Assembly: GCA_012861695.1 (NCBI GenBank)
Contig: JAAOOA010000002.1
Location: forward strand, 34,861,244-34,925,243
Reading direction: 5' to 3'
Length of the DNA: 64,000 bases
From: Trematomus loennbergii
Lineage: Eukaryota; Chordata; Actinopteri; Perciformes; Nototheniidae
The notes below the pieces were generated by a model. The model was not told the DNA's origin and did not search any database. It saw only the letters and a list, made by a program, of their open reading frames with translations. Below are positions 55,259 to 64,000 of this stretch, piece by piece (position 1 is the first letter of the stretch; the number at the start of each line of letters is the position of its first letter). The position numbers were made by a program, and so were the translations under genes.

Positions 55259-55326
55259 AGGGGGGGGGGGTGCGCCTACACAAAGGCAACCCCAGGGTGT
55301 GGAAGGGGGGTGGAGGGGGGGGGGGG
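55259..55326. repeat. G-rich tracts with G-quadruplex potential
   Basis: Four G runs of 6-12 bases occur within about 70 bases on the plus strand (about 55259-55270, a GGG near 55296, 55305-55310 and 55315-55326). This can form an intramolecular G-quadruplex and is also a likely assembly weak point. Confidence 0.7.
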
Positions 55327-58300
55327 AGAACGGAGGACGAAGGGGAGGACGGAGCAGTCAAACATACCATGATACACCAGCTCTGGGAATACTCTTAATC
55401 TGGCTCTCTGTGCTCACATTGCATATTCTCCGTGGTCCCTCATGGCAGCAAATGTGCTGATTAGGGTGGATGTGGTGGGAAGCTGTGAGGCAAGGACACT
55501 GGTGTTGTCTTTTCTTTTAAAGGTGGACATCTGGGGAGCGGTGAGGTTGATGTGCAAAAGTGCTGAGTAAATCCCTGAGTGATCCCGGTACAAAGCTTCA
55601 GTGTGGCAATGAGGGTTTGGTTTGGTGTAGCTTGGCAAACCTCATGTATCTACATTTTGCACGCTTAGGAACTCCCAGAAGGCTTGTCCTGGGGCTGGCG
55701 TTTGCTGTGGTGGAGAAGCTATGCTACAGTGGGGTGCTGTGCCGTGTGCATTTAAAAAGGGTCCGACCTCCCTCCCTTTCATTTCCCTCCACTGGGGAGA
55801 CAGAGATGGCATTGAGGACAGCCTCTCCCCAGTATCCTTCTTTTCTTTCTCCCTCCCTGTGCTCAGGCCTCCTCCCTGCCTCTGTGACCATTCTATTACC
55901 CTCGCATTGCAAGGCCTGGATACACTTTTGAAATGCTAAACCTCTCTTTGGTTATAACTGACAGGGGGAAATACCATTAAAGAGGCTGAGAGGAATAGAT
56001 TAAATTAGCAGTTAAAAGAGAGAGTGCTAATTAGTTGATTCATGTATTTGGTTCCTCCCCCTCTTAGCTCTGTCGTATTTAAGATTCCCTCTGGTGACCA
56101 GGCTCCCCTTCCCCAAATATTATTTCCTGGTTCTTATTTCTTATAATCCACATGGAGCAAGTGATGCTTCAGGAGATTCATGTTTAAAAGCCACTGTTGT
56201 CATCTGGAGCTGCATCAGCAACTTGATGTTCCTGGGGGCTAATTCTGTCACACAAAGACAGTCAAAGTAGGAGGGCTGCGCTCTATTTAAGAGGAAGTGC
56301 TTGAAAATATAATTAATGAGAAGGTGACCTTGAATTTCACTATTGTAGGACTGCTTTTGGAGCCGCTCCCATCATTCAGCTGTAACCATGGTGAAGAGGA
56401 TTCAAATAACTGGGTGAATATCCGACATGTAAATACAGAGTCGCTCTGAGCTGAGAGATTAACTGTAATCTGTTATCAGGTTTACCACTTTCTGCAAATG
56501 TGTGACATTTTCCTTAACTCTGATGTCACTATTGACATGAACTCAAACACACGTATTCCTTTTCATTGTATTTCCTTGGTTGTAGATATTATGTGTGTTG
56601 CCACTCACTGTTTGTAAAAAGTAACACCACTATTGAACCCTTTAAATAGTAACAATACTTTTGACATATGCTGAAAGCCTGTGAATAAAGAAAAGAAGCA
56701 GAGCAGAGCTGTCTATCAGTCCTACCTGTCACTGTCCTTTTCCACTGTACAATCCTTCCTCTTATGCAGTCACTTTCTCTCCCTCCCACGTCCGCTCTCC
56801 TAGCCTATACAGTGAAAGCTCTAATTGAATAACAAGTGTAGTCACTGGGTGAGAGACAGGTTCTTCAGGCTTTAAGAACAAGGTTGCTTTTGAATTTGCT
56901 GCTTGTCTGTCACCAAGTGTTAATCGGAAGCTCAAAAGTGAAACTATTAAAAGTGCTCTTTAGAATTAGAGCCCCACCTCCATTTCCCTACATGCACTAG
57001 GCTCCAGTAATCTCACCTCTCTTTGACTCAGAAGACATTGTTGCAATATGTCTGAAGGCAGTCTGTGATAAATGCTGTCCTACTTGACTGTTGTGATTCT
57101 TTCTGACGTTTAGCTTTGACAGCCGGTGTTTATCCCATCGCATTATGTCCTTTAATCAGAGCACACTATTCACTTCTGTCTCAACCTTTGCTCTGTGCTT
57201 TAATGGTAATCATGGCCATTCTTTCAACAACTTGAAGTGTAGTTGGCTCATTTTTCTGGGAAGCCAAAGAAACATTATATAAAGCGTATTCTTTAATCAT
57301 TCACTTTGATTGAGCTGATTTAATGCCTCCTTTTTTGCATCATAAAATGTATTCTGACATCCTTGGAATACAAGGGCTTAAATGTGCACTCCTGTCCTGT
57401 CTCTTTTTGGTATGATAGATATAATATATGCTTATTGATGGACCACAAAGCATACATATTTAAAACCATATAGTATTCTATCTATTTTTGTTATTTGCTG
57501 CCTCACTTGTGATCACTTTTAAAGGAGAAGACAGCAATCCGGTGTCAGTGGAAAATAAATACCCTCACAGTGGTTATTTCCACCTACAAAACAGTTTGAA
57601 TGGCTGTTGGTGATAGCGATATTTCCTTTCTTGCATTTGTCATCACAGCTGTCTGATTTCCCCTCCCCCATCGTGTCCAACACTGGAGGAAAACAGGCTT
57701 TCTTAGAAATGTTATTCAGACGTCGACAGACAGTTTCTCCGGTTGTCAAAGTAGAAAACTGACAGACACGAATGAGGGACTGGGATACTTTTATGACCAA
57801 GTAATTTTAAAATGATTTATTGAAAAGAAAACATTATTTGATAAACAAATTGGGTACCTGGAAAGTGGGTATGTGTTTTGAAGCGAGGAAAGGGTAAGTG
57901 GCTGCTGGAAAGCCTACAGGCCAGTGAGCAGTTGTCTGCAGAAGGAAGTTTTATTTTAATGCCAGACTGGGCACAGCTTCCCCTCTGGATGTCTTGAAAA
58001 AGGCTTCTTGGCAGACTTTGCCCCTTCATTAATTTTGACCAAATATTTACTGTGCATCACATGGCATGCCTTACATCCCACTCTCATTTTTCCAGGCCAG
58101 GTTTTCAAAACAGTTTGGGGGGATTTCTGTTCCATTTGGCTGGAACCGGGCCATGCCCCACTCAGCAGGCCCATGCTGGTGTCTCTGGGATCCTGCCACA
58201 TGAGGAACTGGCTCCACTGAGTCTTAACCTACGCTATGCCTCTGGGAGCCACATATCCCTTTAATAATACCTTGTATCCACAGCTACAGTGGTATGAACC

Positions 58301-61300
58301 AGGCACATACATGCATGCACATACACAAGCTTTCACACATTGACAGTCCAATGTTATATGTTCCGTGCTTACCCTTTTAACCTAAAGGGCACCAGAAGGA
58401 AATGTGCCAAGTTTTCTGAACTCAGGCATCACTGTTGTACCCTTGCCTGAATGCTATAACTAAAATTCCTTTTCAACACCCAGCTGTCCGAGATTTGCTT
58501 CAGAATGTGGTTGGCCAAACTTTTAGAATAGCCAACATAAGGTCATCGGCTCTGCTCTCAGGGACTGTAACATAACACTGACTCAATAGCAGACTGGTAT
58601 CAGCCGCTACCATCAACTAAATAACATTTAAAAAGCATTAGGTGCTTTTTGGCCATGCCTGCCCTGATTCACTTTGGCATCCCATCAGAGCTGTTATTTG
58701 TCTTGGCACCGAGCCTAAATGCCATACTCCCTGTGGCTGGCCTGTGCCAGCTGAGTGTGCTGGTCCTTCTTCCTCTACACTGCCCACCAGCCCGTCCCCT
58801 ACCCCTGTCCTCTCACGGCCGGGCACAGGAGCCGTAATACTGCAGCGAGTCCAGAGTGACAGAGAGGAGCAGACCACAGCTCCGTATTGCTATGGATCCG
58901 AAAATGAGCAGACAGCAGGATTTAAATTGAATTAAGAACGCTGGTTTGTTTAACCCTGCAGTGATGTGCACATTTCTCTGCAGCATTGCATTATATAAAG
59001 TCTGAAATAGAGCCATACCCATCCACTTGTGTTCAAATGATGCTAACCATCCACAATTTGTATCATGTATTCGTTTTTTAAGACTAAACAAATTGTTTTG
59101 CTGATATATAATGTATTAATCTCTTGATGATTTCAAGTTGAGCAGCTGATGGAAGATCAAGTTGGCAGAGACACTCCTGCTGTCCCCTGTTGGGAAATAA
59201 ATGTACCAGTATATTCAATTTCCCCTGCCTCTCGTATCCTGCTGTTGCAGCCTGCTTTGATGTATCACTGAGAACGCATTGGTCAAACCTCATTAAAAAC
59301 TGGCAATGTTTGAAAACAAAAACAAGAAGTAATTGCCCACTCGTGCTTCTTCTCTGTAATCCCCCCCATGCTCCAAATCTTGACAGTGGCGCATTAAAAA
59401 AATCTTCCTAGCCGAGCATGGTACAAATTAATTGCAGCGCTTTTCCGTGATCTCTGCTCTGCTGAAGAAATGACATCCTTGACATCGGTGTTGGAGTGCC
59501 TTCGTGAGAAGTGAAGGCCCTGTTTTTTGTATTGGTCATTGCTATAAATGAATGCATGGTCAACTTGAGGATAATGCTCAAAGTCGCCACAAGATTGAAA
59601 ACAGATTGATAGATACTATATGGACAGACTCTTTGCTTGCATGGACACCAGCGCCAATTTGACAGGCAGCCTCCTAACAAGCATCCCAGTATGTTCCATT
59701 ACAGTTGTCCTGCTTGTGTCAGAGAATGGATATAATAAAGCATAGCAACGGTGTTCATCCTGCAGGAATAAATACTAACGCTTGACCTTCCGGAGATTTT
59801 GACAGCTGCAACTCATCCACAATTGTGTCCCCTGGGTCTCTGTTTAAATGTCTTTATTGTACAGTATTGCCGTTTTACAGTTGATCCCTATAGTTATGTT
59901 GCTGGAAATGTATGTGAAATCTGTATGAATACATACATTGTAAGGGGAAACCTGGTATGTATTAACCATCCTTCTATATTGAGTCTCCATTCATAACTTT
60001 TATGTATGCGCTTACATAAAAAGAGATGAGTTTCTGAAGACAGAAGTAACAAAGATGTCCTTGTTGTCTCTGGTTGACTTAGGAGGTGTTTCATGAGCAT
60101 CAGCAATCCTTTATGGTGCTTGTGATCATGTCTGGTGTCTTTCAAATGTGTCAAGTCTGTTTGGGAAAAGCCTGGAGCAGAAGTGGAAATACTGCTCCTA
60201 TTGTCACTGCTCCAAATAGGGGCCCCCGGAGCAGGATGGACCCCAGGCTCCCAAAGGAGCACTCGGCTGGGGTTGACTCACTCCCGGCCTGGCCTGCCAG
60301 CGGAGCATTAGGGATGTGTTTCCCAGATGATATAGCTTGTTTTGGGGGCTAGTGCTGTAGGCATACAGGGTGCTTTTGTTAGATCCCAGCCTGATGAGCA
60401 ATAGTAATACCACATCCGAAAGATTATGATGGTAACCCGTGGCCCTAAGCAAAGAAGGGAGTGATGATTGTTGATGGTATCAGCACATTTGTTACCTTTA
60501 TTGTCAAGCATACTTTGCAATCAAAGGCAACAACAGGGACAATAATCTGCCGCTGAGAGATGTTAATATTTTATAAATCCCCATTTACAGAATTATTGAA
60601 AAACTTGAGCATTGGTCTACTTATAACCAATGGAACTTTACCTTTTTATCTCACATTCCTACTGTTTGAAAAAAAAACACTCAATCCATCCCATTGTTGG
60701 GTGCCTTGCAAAGTAAGCACAGTCTGTTGTATTTCTCTGATAACTTTCTCAACCTTGTTCAAGGTCTTGGCCCTAACAATAGATCTTTATTTCATGTTTG
60801 CATTACAGTGTGCAGCAATCACTCACATATCAATAGAAGCACTGTAGTCATTTTTAAGTATGGACTTCCTAAAACAGCAAATACAGATAAGCAGTCCTGG
60901 GTGTGGTGTTGTGTGTGTGTGAACTCAAGTAGTGATACTATTTTGCCTTGATTCAAACAAATAAAAAGATTGGACAGTGCAACTATTTTGTCGAATGTGA
61001 TATCTATTCTCAAGTGCTGCCGTAGCATCAGCGAGGTAACCATACCCTGGTCTGTTTGGTAAATGGAGACAAAGAGATGAGGAAAGAAAGAGGCCATAAA
61101 GATATCCATCATCCCCCCGGATCACCCCCCCTCCGGGTCTCCATACACACTCGCACACAGGGCTCTAATCCTGCCTCTTAGGAGTGTAAGTGATAGCCTT
61201 GTGTAACATTAAAAACAGGTCTGATCTGATGCAACTGGCAAAGTCATTCATGCGGAGAATTCCAGGGTGGGATCCTGATGTTGAAACGGTATAAAGATTT

Positions 61301-62477
61301 GGTTTCTCTTTCCTGTCATCTGAGCAGCAGGAGTACGGTACCTTGCCTTTTTCTATGCTTCCGTCTCTCCCTCCGTTTCTCCCTCTTATCTCTGCCCTCT
61401 CTCTCCGTTATCTTCTCTAATTCAATAGAGAAGGGTGCCTTTTCTTTTCCTTTCAACCGTTTATTGGCAGGCCCTGTCCCAAACAGGCGTGGCTCCAGTG
61501 TCCGCCTGGCTAGCCCAAGGGACACGCCCTCTGCTTTTATCTCTGCCATAAATCCCTCTTAAATCCCCTAATCACAGATTAATGGGACTGAAGATAGGGA
61601 GTGCCTTACTGTGCTTGGCCTTTCTTATCACAAACCCATATTCCATATCTTTGCCATTGCTCAGCTGGACATCTGATAAGGGGTGTGATGATATGGCTCG
61701 TGCTCCTGCAACACCTCACAATCTGTCTGTATGAGATTCTGCGACCTTGAGCATCTTTATGGGGGGGAATTAAACTTTACCACAATATTGCTTATTTAAT
61801 CACATGCAATCCTAGGTTGGGATCCTTTGATCTAGCGAGAAAAAACTGAATGACCCAGCATTGGGAAGTTTGGTTAATCATTCAAGGAAGTAGAGACATT
61901 ATCCTGTCTCCCAACCCCAGGGGACCTCAGTGACAGCCGAGTAAGATAGCCTTACTGTCCTTCCCCCGTGTGAGTTTTCTGAGGTAAAGGGCAATTACCT
62001 GGCTCTTTTCCTCCTCCTTACACTCTGCCAAGAAAAAGCTGCGAGAAACCGAAGCACATTTGCTTTTTAAGTGAGGGAAATCACTGGACCTGAACTTATT
62101 ACTTGAGCTAGGTGATTGTTTTCGTGTGTTTTCTTTTCTTTTCTTGCCTGCCTCTCTGCTTCCCTCAGTCTTTACGCTGGGAGTAATTAGTACGAAAAAT
62201 GCAGACACATGATGTCGCCTGTGGCGTTACATGAGCTTTTAATTGCAAAGGGCATATGTGCTGTTTTTAAGGAAAGACCCTGGCTCTGACAGAGATGACC
62301 CTGTCTTGTTGTTTCCTGTCCTGAGGCTGCTCAGAGTCTAGGATGCAGTTGCAGGGTCATCATCTTTGCTTTCAGTCAGAGTAGTTGGATCGATTGCTGC
62401 CTCCCAGACACGTAAGCTTCGTAGTACCAAAGGCAATCATTTATTGCATTTTCTAGTAGTTGACATCTTGGCTATTT

Positions 62478-63262
62478 AGGCCCGGCTCCACGAGGACAAA
62501 TACGGCAAAACGCATCGGAGTAACGCAAATGCACCCGCAAAAAACCTTCCGTCCCCACGCAATATACACCGGATTGTGTCAAGCTCCACGAGACGGCTCC
62601 GTTTACATCCAACTGCTGGAAAAGCTGCAGTACATATGCCGAACCTGTACGTGGCGCTGTAACTTCCTCCACAAAAGCAGCAACTTCCTCCACAAAAGCA
62701 GCGAAGAAGAATGGTTGTCATGGCTGCACTTCTGTTTTTTCTCCGCGGTGCGGGCGGAGGGAACCGCGCAGAGTTTTTCGCCGGTCAATGTGTGTTAAAG
62801 TTTAAATCTTCATGCTTCCTCATGCAGCAGCTGATCCAGTAAGTAAACCCGACAGTAAAAAGTTTAGGTAGTTTGAGAGGTAATTTAAATAGCTAAGGGT
62901 GGTGATCTGATTTGAAGTGTGTGTTTTGCTCCCGCTGCTTCACAGCCGGAGGAGCTGCGTGTCTCCGTCCTGTCAGATTAGACTTCACTCGCGTTTATGT
63001 TCATATCGAGATAAAGATAAATAATCTGAATCTGAATCTGGTGGGGAGAGGCGGGGCTATGAAAACAAATGACCGTATAGGCGACTCCACGGCCCCGTTG
63101 GACCCCCCAGAGCGCTCCGTTCCCAGATCTATCCACCTTTGACCCGTTGTCGTTTGCGGGGTCTGTTTCTACGTTTCCCTTACGGCGTCGTCGAGCTTAG
63201 AGGGCTATACGCATGAGAAATATGCGGATTCAACCCGTATTTGTCCTCGTGGAGCCGGGCCT
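62478..63262. mobile_element. 785-bp DNA transposon with 28-bp terminal inverted repeats
   Basis: The left end starts AGGCCCGGCTCCACGAGGAC and the right end is its exact inverse; 28 bases match perfectly at each end. The interior is GC- and CpG-richer than the surroundings and holds two tandem copies of a 21-base unit (62661-62702). No transposase is encoded; the 112-residue ORF across the left half has no domain I recognise. I could not identify a target-site duplication in the flanks (TATTT on the left, TCAGT on the right), so the superfamily is not assigned. The perfect repeats suggest fairly recent insertion. Confidence 0.85.
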
Positions 63263-64000
63263 TCAGTCTGACAGTAAATGTTTTTAGTGACATTCTTCCA
63301 TAAATAACTCTGTGGCATAATGTAATTATGCATATCAAAGGTGCAGTGCTTGTCGTAGCTACAGTGTCAATAGCACGGGAATTAGAAGTGCTAAAGGGCC
63401 TGGAGCACCCTAAAAACAGGCATAATACATTCAATAAAATTACAGTTTTTTAGCAGTATTGGTCCATTATTCTATCCTCGCAATGAAGACTGACAGTGAG
63501 AGAGCTACATATGGATCTGAAATGAAGGATCCATGGTAAAATACCCCAAAAAACATGATTTTTAGTACAATTTCCTTATGTTGAATGAGTTTCTTGCAGC
63601 ACTCCCAAATCCAATAGATAACCACAAGGAGGTCCAGGGCATAATGAGTGTCCTGCTCAGTGGATCACATTATGAGCTATATGCATGATCAGTGTCAGTC
63701 TATCTTTTAGGAATATGTTTTTCATTGTCAGATTGAGGAAGCAGGCTTATCTCTTGGAATATAGATTCACGGCACATTAACTCATGTGTCAGGGTGAAAA
63801 TCAAGTGTAGCCCCAAGACACAGATTAATCCATATAAAGCTGGTAGCCATAATGTTAATATACAATGTATGCCTCGTGATCGAATGGACAGCCGAGTGAC
63901 CTTGGCTTCTTGAGCACCACCGCAAATCCCAAGATCATGCCCTGTATATCAGTGATTGGATTGTGGGGAACGAGCCTGGATTTTAGAGTGGGCAAATACC

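Larger units (their letters stand above)
51147..64000. other. Presumed large robo1 intron after exon D
   Basis: I looked for the Ig1 exon that should follow (SRLRQEDFPP...RIVEHP-type sequence) and did not find it on the plus strand. Long first introns are usual in this gene. The stretch holds G-rich runs at 55259-55326, a possible homeodomain-rich element near 54.2 kb and an inverted-repeat transposon at 62478-63262. No other gene is supported. Confidence 0.6.

Noticed and set aside
58638..58935. Overlapping ORFs on both strands in a GC-richer patch
   Set aside because: None has a domain, signal or convincing splice sites. Open frames on both strands follow from local composition.
62460..62798. 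112-residue plus-strand ORF
   Set aside because: It crosses the left inverted repeat of a DNA transposon and has no recognisable domain or splice context.

Overview
The window is vertebrate nuclear DNA, most likely from a ray-finned (teleost) fish. It is AT-rich and almost free of long ORFs. It has very long (GT)n/(CA)n tracts, TTAA-flanked MITEs, and a dispersed repeat with the 'GAATAGTTTGAC...TTTAGCTTAGC' signature that I associate with teleosts. Nothing looks prokaryotic, and there is no operon, CRISPR array, rRNA or recognisable tRNA.

The main content is the 5' part of one large plus-strand gene that I identify as robo1, the Slit receptor Roundabout 1. Two exons support this. The exon at 35913-36183 ends in EDDNTLGYTG, which I recall as nearly the DDNSLGYTG just before the first Ig domain of the long ROBO1 isoform. 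The exon at 51089-51146 is a short signal-peptide exon ending CSG, like the DUTT1/isoform-b first exon of mammalian ROBO1. Both end in phase 1 on a split Gly codon, and their order matches the mammalian gene (long isoform upstream, DUTT1 promoter downstream).

Two more plus-strand ORFs have the same design and are candidate extra alternative first exons: 17341-17467 and 47139-47349. Each has an ATG, a signal peptide, a short tail and a good splice donor, again in phase 1. If all four are real, four promoters feed one common Ig1 exon, giving receptors that differ only in signal peptide and N-terminal tail: none, acidic/Thr-rich, basic, or His/Lys-rich. I did not find the common Ig1 exon, so it should lie beyond position 64000.

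Layout: 1-16.5 kb has no gene I can support (one long GT tract, a teleost repeat abutting a TTAA MITE). 16.5-17.5 kb is candidate first exon A. 17.5-35.9 kb is intron-like, with a minus-strand relic of a transposon-borne MADF gene (22.7-24.9 kb) that has a second MITE inside it. 35.9-36.2 kb is first exon B. 36.2-46.9 kb is intron with a third MITE. 46.9-47.35 kb is candidate exon C. 50.2-51.15 kb is the CpG-richer leader and exon D. 51.15-64 kb is intron with a 785-bp inverted-repeat DNA transposon near its end.

Gene naming and family comparisons come from remembered protein sequences; no database search or conservation analysis was possible. The ROBO1 assignment is fairly strong for exons B and D and inferential for A and C.
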